Positions 47,028-56,885 of a stretch of DNA of 64,000 bases are shown in pieces. Source of the DNA: Lutibacter agarilyticus. GTDB taxonomy: Bacteria > Bacteroidota > Bacteroidia > Flavobacteriales > Flavobacteriaceae. Below the pieces are notes generated by a model. That model was not told the DNA's origin. It searched no databases and saw only the letters and a program-made list of their open reading frames with translations. The DNA is taken from assembly GCF_900188235.1 (NCBI RefSeq), contig NZ_FZNT01000013.1:1-64000 (forward strand), given 5' to 3'. Both the position numbers and the translations under genes were made by a program. Position 1 is the stretch's first letter; every line of letters starts with the position of its first letter.

Positions 47028-49268
47028 ATGAAAAATAAATTTTTATACACATTAGTTATAGTAGCATCTGTTTTCATAACATCTTGTAAAGATGGGAAAT
47101 CGTCAAATGAAGTTTCTGAAGTTATATCGGTAGTAGAATATAAAGGAAGTCCGATTACTACTGAATTTGATGCTAAAATAGATAGTTTAATAGCTCAAAT
47201 GACTATTGAAGAAAAAGCAGGAATGTTACATGGTAATAGCATGTTTGCTACAAAAGCAATAGAACGTTTAGGAATTCCTGAGTTAACAATGGCCGATGGA
47301 CCTTTAGGTGTAAGGGAAGAACTTTCTCTAGACTCATGGAAACCTGCAGGATGGGACAATGATTTTGCGACATACTATCCAGCTAGTGGTGCATTAGCAG
47401 CAACCTGGAATACAGAACTTTCTTACCTATTAGGAACAAGTATTGGAGAAGAATCTATTGCTAGAGATAAGGACGTTTTATTATCACCAGCAATTAATAT
47501 TATTAGAACACCTTTAGGAGGAAGAACATACGAGTATTTCACAGAAGATCCGTTTTTAAATAAAAAACTTACAGTGCCTTTTATTGTTGGTGTTCAGGAA
47601 AATGATGTTGCGGTATGTGTAAAGCATTTTGTAGCTAACAATCAAGAAACAAATAGAAATTTTGTTGATGTTCAAATTGATGAAAGAACCTTACGTGAAA
47701 TTTACTTCCCAGCTTTTGAAGCAGCAGTAAAAGAAGCAAATGCTTATAGTTTTATGGGGGCTTACAATAAGTTTAGAGGTGAGTATTTATGTGAAAACGG
47801 TCCTATGTTAAATAGTGTTTTAAGAGATGAATGGGGATTTAATGGTGTTGTAATTTCAGATTGGGCTGCCGTTCATGATACTAAAAAATCAATTGAAAAC
47901 GGTCTTGATATTGAAATGGGAACTCATAAACCATTTGATGAATATTTTTATGCCAATCCTCTTATTGAAAAAGTGAAATCTGGAGATATAGATGAAGCAG
48001 TTTTAAATGAACGTGTAAAAAATGTATTGCGCTTAATGTTTACGTTGAAAAGTGTTGATGATAAAGGTCGCGCTAAAGGAAGTATTAATACTGAAGACCA
48101 TTTTAAGGATGCTTATGATATAGCTGCCGAATCTGTCGTATTGCTTAAAAATCAAAACAATTTATTGCCAATAAAAACTAACGGTATAAAAAGTATAGCA
48201 GTAATAGGAAGCAATGCTAAAAAGAAAAATGCTTTAGGAGGTTTTGGTGCGGGAGTAAAAACAGAAAGAGAAGTTACACCATTACAAGGACTTCAAAATA
48301 AGCTTCCAACATCAATAACCATAAATTATGCTGAAGGGTATTTAGAGCGTTATTCAAAAACAGCGAAAAACAAGCTTGGTGTTATTACACTAAAAAGTCC
48401 GGTTACTATTGATAAGTTAGAACCAGAAATGGTTGCAGCTGCTATTGAAGCAGCCAAAAATTCTGATATAGCCATTGTTTTTGCAGGTTCAAATAGAGAT
48501 TTTGAAACTGAATCTTCAGATAGGGTTAGTTTAAGATTACCATTCGCACAAGAAGAATTAATTGAAAAAGTACTGGCTGTTAATCCAAATACCATCGTAG
48601 TAATGATTGGTGGAGCGCCTTTTGATATTGAAAATATTAGTAAAAAATCAAAGGCTTTAATTTGGAGTTGGTTTAATGGTTCTGAGGGCGGTAATGCTTT
48701 GGCAGATGTTATTTTAGGAAATGTGAATCCTTCAGGTAAATTACCTTGGACCATGCCTGTAAAAATAGAAGACTCTCCTGCTCATGCTACAAATAGTTTT
48801 CCTGGAGACCAAACGGTTATTTATGAGGAAGGTATTTTAGTAGGTTACCGTTGGTTTGACACTAAGAAAATAGAACCGTTATATCCTTTTGGCTATGGTA
48901 TGTCTTATACAGATTTTAAGTTTTCAGATTTAAAAACAAATAAAGAGACATATACAACTGAAGACATCATTGAAGTTACTTTTAATATTGCAAATGTTGG
49001 TAACATAGATGGTAAAGAAGTGGCTCAACTATACGTTTCAAAACCTAATTCATCAGTTGAAAGAGCAGCGCAAGAATTAAAAGGTTTCAAGAAAGTATTG
49101 ATTGAAAATAAAACTACAGAAAATGTCACAATCCAACTACCTGTAAAAGAATTGGCGTACTATAATGTTGTTGATAAAGCATGGGTGGTTGAACCAGGAA
49201 CATACATACTTAAAATAGGGAATTCATCAAGAGATATTAAAACAGAAATCTCCATAAATATTAAATAA
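47028..49268 (+). CDS. GH3 beta-glycosidase (beta-xylosidase/glucosidase type), lipoprotein
   Basis: 746 residues. Lipobox ITSC near residue 20. The GH3 N-terminal barrel (about 45-375) contains KHFVANNQETNR and the nucleophile D278 in VVISDWAAVHD; the alpha/beta sandwich domain (about 390-620) has the NRDFETESSDR loop likely to carry the acid/base, and a fibronectin-III-like C-terminal domain covers about 660-745. Exo-acting release of beta-linked xylose or glucose is expected. It completes the xylan part of the pathway downstream of the GH10 copies. Confidence 0.9.
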   Translation: MKNKFLYTLVIVASVFITSCKDGKSSNEVSEVISVVEYKGSPITTEFDAKIDSLIAQMTIEEKAGMLHGNSMFATKAIERLGIPELTMADGPLGVREELSLDSWKPAGWDNDFATYYPASGALAATWNTELSYLLGTSIGEESIARDKDVLLSPAINIIRTPLGGRTYEYFTEDPFLNKKLTVPFIVGVQENDVAVCVKHFVANNQETNRNFVDVQIDERTLREIYFPAFEAAVKEANAYSFMGAYNKFRGEYLCENGPMLNSVLRDEWGFNGVVISDWAAVHDTKKSIENGLDIEMGTHKPFDEYFYANPLIEKVKSGDIDEAVLNERVKNVLRLMFTLKSVDDKGRAKGSINTEDHFKDAYDIAAESVVLLKNQNNLLPIKTNGIKSIAVIGSNAKKKNALGGFGAGVKTEREVTPLQGLQNKLPTSITINYAEGYLERYSKTAKNKLGVITLKSPVTIDKLEPEMVAAAIEAAKNSDIAIVFAGSNRDFETESSDRVSLRLPFAQEELIEKVLAVNPNTIVVMIGGAPFDIENISKKSKALIWSWFNGSEGGNALADVILGNVNPSGKLPWTMPVKIEDSPAHATNSFPGDQTVIYEEGILVGYRWFDTKKIEPLYPFGYGMSYTDFKFSDLKTNKETYTTEDIIEVTFNIANVGNIDGKEVAQLYVSKPNSSVERAAQELKGFKKVLIENKTTENVTIQLPVKELAYYNVVDKAWVVEPGTYILKIGNSSRDIKTEISINIK

Positions 49269-49328
49269 TCAAATTAATAACAAACGTAAGAAAATATTTT
49301 TTTACGAAATTTTAAATATTTAAATATC

Positions 49329-49682
49329 ATGAAAATCAGAACCAAAATTATCACTTGTTTATTAGTTATCGGATCAATTATCTCGGGCTTTGCTCAGTCT
49401 GATCATATTATGAAACAAGCAGATAAACTCGTTATAAACATGAACGAAGATATTGTTGGACAAGATAAGTCTTCTGCATTATCAGATGCTCAAAAATCTA
49501 AAATTAAAACGCTTCAAGTTGATAGATTAGAAGCGTTAGCGAAAATAAGAAAAGATGGTGGAAGTGAGGAAGATAAGAAGGCTACAAATAAGGCTTGTTA
49601 TCAAAAAATATATAAAGATATTTTATCACAAAAACAGAGATTGGCAATGAAGGAAGCTAACGAAAAAAAGAAGAAAAAATAG
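49329..49682 (+). CDS. Small secreted alpha-helical protein (Spy/LTxxQ-like?)
   Basis: 117 residues: signal peptide to about SGFAQ (23), then a charged, helical protein with LSDAQKSKIKTLQ, resembling the LTxxQ-type repeat of Spy/CpxP-like periplasmic proteins, and an extremely lysine-rich end (EKKKKK). It sits between GH3 and a truncated GH5 gene. I cannot assign a function; small proteins of this type are sometimes found in Bacteroidota PULs. Coding status is supported by the signal peptide, length and position. Confidence 0.65.
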   Translation: MKIRTKIITCLLVIGSIISGFAQSDHIMKQADKLVINMNEDIVGQDKSSALSDAQKSKIKTLQVDRLEALAKIRKDGGSEEDKKATNKACYQKIYKDILSQKQRLAMKEANEKKKKK

Positions 49683-49700
49683 TTTTAGACAAAATTTAAA

Positions 49701-49964
49701 ATGAAACGTTTAAAGGAATACTTACTGGGCTTTTTACTATTGCTGGCAAATATAATTTTTGCTCAAACTACACCACAACAAATGGTAAGTAGTATGGGCA
49801 GGGGAATTAACATGGGTAATGTCTTATCAGCACCAGTTGAGGGTAATTGGGCATCAGCATTTACAGAAAGTTATTTTGAAGATGTGGCTAAGGCAGGCTT
49901 TAAAATAGTACGTATTCCAATATATTTTTTTGGAGATAGAACTTTAGGAAACACGTCTATTTAA
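49701..49964 (+). pseudogene. Truncated GH5 endoglucanase (N-terminal fragment)
   Basis: 87 residues. A good signal peptide (to about IIFAQ) is followed by MGRGINMGNVLSAPVEGNWA and a VAKAGFKIVRIP segment, which is the characteristic first strand and helix of GH5 cellulases. The frame stops after FFGDRTLGNTSI, where GH5 enzymes normally continue for another 250 or more residues; the following 78 nt hold no continuation. The catalytic glutamates are therefore absent. It could be expressed as a short secreted peptide but is best treated as a broken gene. Confidence 0.8.
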
Positions 49965-50042
49965 AATAGATTGAAATGATAATTCCCTGTTTGTTAGTGA
50001 ATAATTACAAACTAAATATTAATTTTTTAAAACAAATAAATC

Positions 50043-51356
50043 ATGAAAAAAATTACCTTATTAGCTGCTTTATTAGTAGCATTTATTACAAACGCACAAA
50101 AAGTGTATGACTTTACAGGAAGTCAAAATCCAGGTTCATGGGCCAAACAAGGAGGCGGTGGTCTTCTTGATAATCCTAATGGTGTTGTAACATCAGCAGA
50201 GGGATTAGTTCTAGAATTTCGCAATAGTGGTTTAATATATTTAACAACTACTGATCCTGCAGAAGCAGCATATGTTTCCAAACCTGGAGATTTAATGCGT
50301 ATAACATTAATTAACAATAATACAGAGGTAGATGTTTTAGGTCCTTTAAATGACAGAAACGATGCTACTGGTGGCATTCAATTTTATGCAGTTAATAACG
50401 ATTTAGTGCCAGCTGCAACCGTAGGAGCAGGTATTGAGCAAGTTGTTACTGTAGCTTTAACGGCCAACTATAAGAATGATAATGGAGATGGTACTCTTAA
50501 TGATACTGATGGTGTTGAAAATATGGAGCGTGTTGGTTTAAGAATGGGAGCTACAATTGGTATGGTAGGTAGCAATCCTTTTTTAACACAGACTAGTGCT
50601 GATGCAGGTAACATCATTATCAAGAAAATTGAAATTTTGAGTGCAGGTACATCGGTTAAAAATAATTACAATTTTGCTTCTGATGATATTACTGGCTTTA
50701 CAAGTACTAGTTCGGCATCAGGGAGTGTTGCAGACGGTGGTAACACCATAAATTATTCTACAGGAACTTCAGGGGCTCAATATCCTAAATTGGCACAAAC
50801 TTTTTTTGCAGTTAATGCTAGTGCTAATCAGTATGTCCATATTGTTGTTGAGGATAATACAACTGATGCGAATGAAATAAGATTTCAACTTATAAATCCT
50901 GCAGGTGGTGTTTTCTCTTATAATAACGATATAGGTGTTTTAAATAATGGAGCGCCTACTTTATTAGAATTAGATTTAACTACTATACCAGAATGGACAG
51001 GTAATTATGTTGGATGGAATATTATGTTTACAAAAGGTGGTGCTGCTGTTAGTGATGGCGTAATAAAAATAGCTAGTATTGTATTTGATAATGACTCTGG
51101 AACATTAGGTACAAATGATTATGCTTTTAATAACGTTGCAGTATACCCTAACCCAACAAGTGGTATTTTAAATATTGAAGGAGTTAATGATATATCTAGC
51201 GTTAAATTATTTGATATAACTGGAAGAAAAATTTTGGAAACTAGTAATTTGAGTAATAATCAATTGGATATTAGTATTTTAAATTCAGGTGTGTACATTT
51301 TGAGTATTGAAGATTCAAATAAAAATGTATTGGTAAAAAGATTTGTTAAAGAATAG
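50043..51356 (+). CDS. Secreted T9SS protein with two beta-sandwich-like modules
   Basis: 437 residues. Signal peptide to about TNAQ (19). Two beta-rich, aromatic- and Asn/Gly-rich segments (about 20-200 and 205-355) resemble carbohydrate-binding or lectin-like jelly rolls, although I recognise no named family. From about 365 the end (VAVYPNPTSGILNIEG ... LVKRFVKE) is a T9SS type A sorting domain, so the protein is delivered to the cell surface. A glycan-binding role is plausible from the PUL context. It follows the truncated GH5 and could be the detached partner of that enzyme, since GH5 enzymes often carry C-terminal modules plus a sorting domain. Confidence 0.8.
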   Translation: MKKITLLAALLVAFITNAQKVYDFTGSQNPGSWAKQGGGGLLDNPNGVVTSAEGLVLEFRNSGLIYLTTTDPAEAAYVSKPGDLMRITLINNNTEVDVLGPLNDRNDATGGIQFYAVNNDLVPAATVGAGIEQVVTVALTANYKNDNGDGTLNDTDGVENMERVGLRMGATIGMVGSNPFLTQTSADAGNIIIKKIEILSAGTSVKNNYNFASDDITGFTSTSSASGSVADGGNTINYSTGTSGAQYPKLAQTFFAVNASANQYVHIVVEDNTTDANEIRFQLINPAGGVFSYNNDIGVLNNGAPTLLELDLTTIPEWTGNYVGWNIMFTKGGAAVSDGVIKIASIVFDNDSGTLGTNDYAFNNVAVYPNPTSGILNIEGVNDISSVKLFDITGRKILETSNLSNNQLDISILNSGVYILSIEDSNKNVLVKRFVKE

Positions 51357-51568
51357 GATCATCATTTAAATTAAAAAAATTATGCCATTTTTCTGGCTTG
51401 TTTCGTCGAATTTTCGACTATAAAATACTAGTGGTTTGGTTATTCAAAATTGGCTATCGAAGCTATTCTTAGCTAAGATAGCTAATTTGTTATCAATAAT
51501 TTAAATTTCATATTTGCTTAATTCAAACAGTATTCAATAAATAAAAACATAAATTAATATTTAAAATA

Positions 51569-53296
51569 ATGAATACACTTCAACAATTATCGTTTATCAT
51601 CCTTTTGTTTACCTTTTTCAACGCAGAAAGCCAGCATTCAAAAACGGAAATGAAATCCATTGAAATAGCTTACAATCAAATTGATAGTGAAAAAGAGTTA
51701 CATCCTTATGAAGGAGTTCAAAAAGTTGATGAATTAATAATCAATAAGAAAAAAGAGGTTGTCCAAGAAAAACCAAATTTTATATTTTTTATTGCAGATG
51801 ATATGTATCCTGATATGTTCAATACACGTCCAGAAGGAAAGGGTGAAAATTTAACTCCAAATATTGATCGTTTAGCAAATGAAGGCGTTTTTATGACTGG
51901 TCAAATGGTTTCTTCACCAGTTTGTACACCAAGTAGATATAATAGTTTAACAGGCACTTATGCAAGTAGGGCAACCAATATAGAATTTACTGATTTCACA
52001 AAAGAAAATGAAGGTCAAACTGTGATACAATGGAATTCATTTATTACGCCAGGAAAAGAAAAAACGATCGGTAATTACTTACAAGAATTAGGTTATAAAA
52101 CAGGTTTTGTTGGAAAAAACCATGCCATAGAAAGTTTAGAGCAAGTAGATCAATCTAAGAAACCCGATTTGTACGCAGATCCAACTGATCCAAAGGTAAT
52201 AGCAGAATTAGAATACCGACATAAAATGTTACAAGAGGATATTAAAAATTGTGGGTTTGATTTTGCAGACAACCTATACCATGACAATCCAAATTGGCTA
52301 GGAATAAAAGCATTAGCATCTCAAAATATGGATTGGATAACCGAAGGTGGACTTCGATTTATTGATAACTACAAAGACAGTCCTTTCTTTTTATATTTTG
52401 CAACTACAATTCCTCATCATCCTTTGAATGCTGAAAACTCGTATGATGCTGATCCTAGAATTACTTCAAAAGGACTTTTAGAAGAGCCGTTAAATGTTCA
52501 ACCTTCACGCGAATCATTAAAAATAAGAATCAAAGAGTCAGGTTTAAGTGGTGAGAAAAAAACTAATTTATTATGGATGGATGACGCCTTAGGTGCATTG
52601 ATAAATAAATTAGAAGAAACAGGAAAATTAGATAATACAATTATAGTATTTTTTAATGATCACGGTCAAAACTCCAAAGGTACATTATATGAAGGCGGTA
52701 TCCATTCGCAAACCATTATTTGGAAAAAAGGAGGCTTTAAAGTAGGAAATACAAGCGATGTGAAAGTTTCAAATATTGATTTTCTTCCAACAATTTTAGA
52801 TTTTGCAGGTGTAAAAGAAACTTCAACTATTGGTGATGGTTACAGTTTTAAAGCAGCTTTAGATGGCGAAGAATTTATTCCAAGAAGCTCTAACTTTTAT
52901 GAATTAGGATATGCAAGAGCAGTTGTTAAAGGAAAATATAAATACATAGCAATTAGATATCCTGAATATGCAACAAAACTAAATGCTGAAGAACGAGCAA
53001 AAATTCTAAAAGAATATAATGAATTTAGAGAGTCATTTGGAGGTGAAGCAATAAGTTACGATTCAACATTACCATATGGACACTTAGAAATGGTTCCAGG
53101 AGGTGGTGGCGCAGAACACGCAACCTATGGGAATAAATCAGGTTTTTTTGATGTAGACCAATTGTACGATTTAGAAGCTGATCCAATAGAAGAAAATAAT
53201 TTAGCTTTAAAAGAAGCTTATAAAGCTGTGTTAGAGGAAATGAAAATAGAAATGCAAGAGCATTTAGATAAATTACCGGGTAAGTTTGAAATTTGA
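51569..53296 (+). CDS. S1-family sulfatase with extended N-terminus
   Basis: 575 residues. The signal peptide ends near AESQ. About 45 extra residues (DSEKELHPYEG ... VVQEKP) precede the sulfatase core, which starts with FFIADDMYPD. The formylglycine residue is C119 in CTPSRYNSLTG. FFNDHGQNSKGTLYEGG supplies the second-half metal motif. It has no clear closeness to the triplet and probably addresses another sulfate position. An out-of-frame tail right after the stop (53293-53367) suggests the original C-terminus was longer. Confidence 0.87.
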   Translation: MNTLQQLSFIILLFTFFNAESQHSKTEMKSIEIAYNQIDSEKELHPYEGVQKVDELIINKKKEVVQEKPNFIFFIADDMYPDMFNTRPEGKGENLTPNIDRLANEGVFMTGQMVSSPVCTPSRYNSLTGTYASRATNIEFTDFTKENEGQTVIQWNSFITPGKEKTIGNYLQELGYKTGFVGKNHAIESLEQVDQSKKPDLYADPTDPKVIAELEYRHKMLQEDIKNCGFDFADNLYHDNPNWLGIKALASQNMDWITEGGLRFIDNYKDSPFFLYFATTIPHHPLNAENSYDADPRITSKGLLEEPLNVQPSRESLKIRIKESGLSGEKKTNLLWMDDALGALINKLEETGKLDNTIIVFFNDHGQNSKGTLYEGGIHSQTIIWKKGGFKVGNTSDVKVSNIDFLPTILDFAGVKETSTIGDGYSFKAALDGEEFIPRSSNFYELGYARAVVKGKYKYIAIRYPEYATKLNAEERAKILKEYNEFRESFGGEAISYDSTLPYGHLEMVPGGGGAEHATYGNKSGFFDVDQLYDLEADPIEENNLALKEAYKAVLEEMKIEMQEHLDKLPGKFEI

Positions 53297-53367
53297 AATT
53301 TTCAAAAGAAGAAACGGATCAAATAAATAACCTTCTTATATCAAAAGGTAAGGAGACTAAAAAATAA
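53293..53367 (+). other. Possible out-of-frame C-terminal tail of the preceding sulfatase
   Basis: A second frame overlapping the stop codon reads LKFSKEETDQINNLLISKGK and ends with ETKK and TAA at 53365-53367. Its amphipathic composition is protein-like and the junction sits in a repeated TTTGAAA TTTGAAA, a likely slippage site. It could be the old C-terminus separated by a frameshift, or chance. Confidence 0.35.
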
Positions 53368-53399
53368 CACCCTTTTTTCATAAATAACAATTATTATGG

Positions 53400-53456
53400 C
53401 TTCCTAATTTTTGGTTTTAGTTTACGAACGAATCTATAATTAGGAAGTTTTTTTTT
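53400..53456 (+). terminator. Rho-independent terminator
   Basis: CTTCCTAATT (53400-53409) and AATTAGGAAG (53438-53447) form a perfect 10-bp stem followed by nine T. It closes the transcript that ends with the sulfatase at 51569 and lies 21 nt before the next sulfatase start. Confidence 0.75.
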
Positions 53457-53477
53457 AAATTAACTATTTATTTTACA

Positions 53478-54932
53478 ATGAAATATAAAATTCTTTTAAT
53501 TTTCGGTATCGGTTTATTAATTTTAGGTTGTAAAACTACTACACCTCAAAAACCCAATATACTTCTTTTGTATATGGATGATTTACGTCCACAATTGAAT
53601 TGTTATGGTCAAACTCAAATGCAAACTCCAAATATTGACAATCTAGCTAAGCAAGGTGTTTTGTTTAACAATGCTTATTGTAATGTTGCGGTTTGTGGAG
53701 CATCAAGAGCTAGTATGTTAACAGGAATGCGCCCTACAAAAAATATTTTTAGAGATTATAAAGTATTTGTACAAGATGATACTCCAAATGCTATAACGTT
53801 ACCTCAACTTTTTAAACAAAACGGGTATACGACTATTTCAAATGGTAAAATATACCATCATTTAGATGATCGTGTGAGCGATTGGGATGAAGTTTGGAGA
53901 CCTTATGCTTTTGAAGAAAATCCTGATGGTCTTGCGCCAACAGATTGGTGGGAAGGATTGTGGCGTGATTATTTATTGCCTGAAAATATTTTAATTTATC
54001 AAGCAACCAATAGTGGTCCTGCTTATGAAAGAGCTGACGTAAGGGATACAGATTATATTGATGGGTTGATGACTCAAAAAGTAATAAATGACATTGAAAA
54101 ATTTAAAAATAATAAGGAACCTTTTTTTCTTACAGCAGGTTTTATAAGTCCGCATTTACCATTCAACGCACCAGCTCGTCATTGGGATAAATACCCTTCA
54201 AATTCAATTAAACAACCTTACAATAATTTTGTTGCTAAAAATGCGCCTGAAATATCTATTTCTAAATCAATTGAGTTACGACAATACACAGGAATTCCAG
54301 ATAGAGGTCAAAAAGTTAATGATTCTACTGCTATTTCATTAATTCACGGTTATTATGCAACGGTGAGTTATGTAGACACTTTAATTGGAGATATTTTAAA
54401 TAAATTGAAATCTTCAGGTTTAGATAAAAATACAATTATAGTTTTTGTGTCAGATCACGGTTATAATTTACAAGAGCACTCGCAGTGGGCAAAATGGACA
54501 AGCCATAGAATTTCAATGCAAATCCCTTTAATTATTTCATCTCCTTTTATTTCAACATCGGGGAATACCAATGCTTTAGTAGAATTGGTGGATATTTACC
54601 CAACAATTGCTCAATTGTGTGATATAGAAATTCCAAATAAACAATTGGAAGGGAAAAGTTTAGCACCCATTTTACACAATCCTAATTTAGAAGGGAAATC
54701 ACATATATTTATAAATAACACCAATGGTTATACTATAAAAACACAGAAATATAGTTATACAGAATATATAAATCCAATAAATAATAAATTAATTGATCGT
54801 ATGCTCTACGACCATGATAAAGACCCAGATGAGAATGAAAATGTAGTAGAAACAGCTGAATATGCTAAAATAGTTGATGATTTACACAAAGAACTTCATA
54901 GTAGTTATTATGCAAATATCTATGGAGAATAA
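53478..54932 (+). CDS. Iduronate-2-sulfatase-like S1 sulfatase, lipoprotein
   Basis: 484 residues. Lipobox LGC with C18; metal ligands D34-D35 (MDDLRPQL), formylglycine C73 in CGASR (Ala form), and VSDHGYNLQEHSQWAKW as the second-half metal motif. Shorter than the triplet and lacking some of its loops. As the last sulfatase of the PUL, it has its own transcriptional boundary because of the terminator just upstream. Confidence 0.9.
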   Translation: MKYKILLIFGIGLLILGCKTTTPQKPNILLLYMDDLRPQLNCYGQTQMQTPNIDNLAKQGVLFNNAYCNVAVCGASRASMLTGMRPTKNIFRDYKVFVQDDTPNAITLPQLFKQNGYTTISNGKIYHHLDDRVSDWDEVWRPYAFEENPDGLAPTDWWEGLWRDYLLPENILIYQATNSGPAYERADVRDTDYIDGLMTQKVINDIEKFKNNKEPFFLTAGFISPHLPFNAPARHWDKYPSNSIKQPYNNFVAKNAPEISISKSIELRQYTGIPDRGQKVNDSTAISLIHGYYATVSYVDTLIGDILNKLKSSGLDKNTIIVFVSDHGYNLQEHSQWAKWTSHRISMQIPLIISSPFISTSGNTNALVELVDIYPTIAQLCDIEIPNKQLEGKSLAPILHNPNLEGKSHIFINNTNGYTIKTQKYSYTEYINPINNKLIDRMLYDHDKDPDENENVVETAEYAKIVDDLHKELHSSYYANIYGE

Positions 54933-56476
54933 TAATAGCTATTAAAAAGAAGTGTCTTTATAAAATCATGTTTTAAGTTATTTTAAATGAATGAAATTTT
55001 TAGGATAATGCTATCTTGATTAATTTTAAGAATCATTTGTATCTCCATTGTTGAAATTGAATTAAGTTTCAGTTTTAGATGCTTATTAAAACACCTCATT
55101 TCCAGCAGTATCCCGTTCCATTGCATACAGCTTGCAATTCCACGCATAAAAGCTTACTGAAAGGTAAGCATTTATCTTTGCCTTTGCCCTCTGAAATCCG
55201 TTTCCAAAAAAACAACAGAACAAAGTACAAACATTTGTGCAGGTAATAAGGTGTTCACAATACGCTCCATTTTGTTTCATAAAATATAATTACAAGGGCA
55301 TTTTAGTAAATAAACTAAAATCAAAACTCCTCACCTTTTAAGGGGAGGTGCCAAAGGCGGAGGGGTTAAACAATACCCTTGTACTTACCATAAGTTGCAC
55401 TAATCGTCCACAGTCCTCATTTAGCACAATTTATTTATTTTACTACACACAATACACGTATTGCTCACGCATAGCTATCTTTTGCCCCTAAAACCCATTT
55501 AGGTATGAATTCAAAATTATTAGGGGCAAACCGCTATTACACAATTTGGCTCGCCTGCTGCTCACTTCGGGCTGATCGGGTTGTCACAGTTTTTGCAGTA
55601 CTTACTTCAGAATAAACCAATCCATTTTGCATATGATTTACCCCCTCTTTATCACTTGGGATTAAACCATATCGCAAACGCGCACAAGAGCAATCCATTT
55701 CGTTAAAATCCTACTTTTAAATAGCCTGCTTCTAAAATAGTAAACTCACCAAAACGACCTATTTTAATTTCTGTAGCAATTCAAGTTTTAGAAGCGGCTA
55801 AGTATCCAAAGAGCGCAGCGGTCTGGATACGATAGCGGATAAAACGCTAGAATTCCAGGAAATTAAAATAAGTCTTGATTTTTTGGTTCGTTTTGCATCA
55901 AGGCAAAATGAACAATACAAATAAATAGCCACTCCATTCTTTGCCCTTGCCTTTCCCACCGCATAAATAGGAACAAAAAAAGTAGTCAAAAACTTAGCCA
56001 ACCCTGCGTGTGCCACGTAGTTGTTGCACGTACTTATGCCGATGGCAACGTACTTTTGCCTCAACACCCTACGTTCGAACTCGCTAGGCGGCTCGCATTA
56101 ATGCTATCGCATTAGGCAGCCATTACCTGCAAATGAATAATCCTAAAACCACTATATAAAGAATAATCCTACTACAAAAAAAATAAAAAAGTTAGCAAAT
56201 TTCGGTTGTTCCCTTCGTCAGCCACACTTATGTAATCAAGGTCAAGCCCTACGGGTTTTGAAAAAAATCTCCACCTTAGAATTCGTTTTTAATAAAAATA
56301 TTAAATAAAAGAAAACTGCTAACTGTTACTGTAAACTGTCAACTAAAATACGGTAGTATTTTCTCCAAAAACCTTGACAACATTTGCCTCACAACCTAAC
56401 CTGCTGCTATCTTTTTTCTTTCTCTTCCGAAAAAAATTACATGCGCGATAGCGCTTATAATTTTAATTCCGGAACT
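54933..56476. other. Relic/mobile-element-like DNA without intact genes
   Basis: About 1.5 kb with a clear change in style: more GC, many short palindromic words and no long frames. It contains CTCACCTTTTAAGGGGAGGTG (near 55331), a REP-like hairpin often dispersed in Flavobacteriia, and a stretch around 56040-56130 with repeated gctaggcggc/gcattaggcagc-type words. Two minus-strand frames (55086-55280, 55798-56067) have no recognisable domain and I do not call them genes. No transposase or integrase is visible. Confidence 0.5.
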
Positions 56477-56881
56477 ATGCTTACTTATGAAATCAAAACC
56501 CACCAACCAGGAAGGACCTACAACAAACCTCACTTTTTTATTCTAAATAAAGGCTTAAACAGTGGAAAACCACTGGATCAACCTTGCCCCAATTGTTTTG
56601 TAATTACAACATCTTCAGAACAAGCTCGTGAATCCTTGTATTATTTATGCTTATCACTTAAAATTGGTCGATTTTTCAACTACTATTTGAAAGGAAGTGT
56701 CATTCCTTTTATCTGTATTTCAGATGCAAAAAAAGTAATCAATACAGCACTTCAAAACAACCAAGAGCAACAATGGAAAATCAAAGTTGAAAAGCTTAAA
56801 AAAATAAATGCATTTGAAGAAAACCTGCAGCAGCAACTTGCAGTAATCAAGCAACTAAAAATTGCATTGCTGAGGTCTTAA
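56477..56881 (+). CDS. DUF6943-like protein of mobile elements
   Basis: I take the start at the internal Met (MLTYEIKTHQ); an upstream ATG at 56384 would add 31 residues of low-quality sequence. The resulting 134-residue protein has KPHFFILNKGLNSGKPLDQP and a PCPNCFVI motif with a CxxC pair, then a helical C-terminus (NAFEENLQQQLAVIKQLK). Such proteins recur in conjugative or integrative elements of Flavobacteriia; I recall the family as DUF6943 but could not check it. Function unknown. It supports the view that this region is an element relic. Confidence 0.6.
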   Translation: MLTYEIKTHQPGRTYNKPHFFILNKGLNSGKPLDQPCPNCFVITTSSEQARESLYYLCLSLKIGRFFNYYLKGSVIPFICISDAKKVINTALQNNQEQQWKIKVEKLKKINAFEENLQQQLAVIKQLKIALLRS

Positions 56882-56885
56882 TAAA

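Noticed and set aside
48350..48754. 134-residue open frame opposite the GH3 gene
   Set aside because: Fully contained in the GH3 coding region, with no recognisable domain.
580..54932. Reading the locus as a canonical ulvan PUL
   Set aside because: No ulvan lyase (PL24/25/28/40), GH105 or GH78 is seen within the window. Rhamnose release and sulfatases alone are not enough.
55798..56067. 89-residue minus-strand frame in the relic region
   Set aside because: Low-complexity composition and no domain; short frames of this kind occur in repeat-rich non-coding DNA. Not called as a gene.
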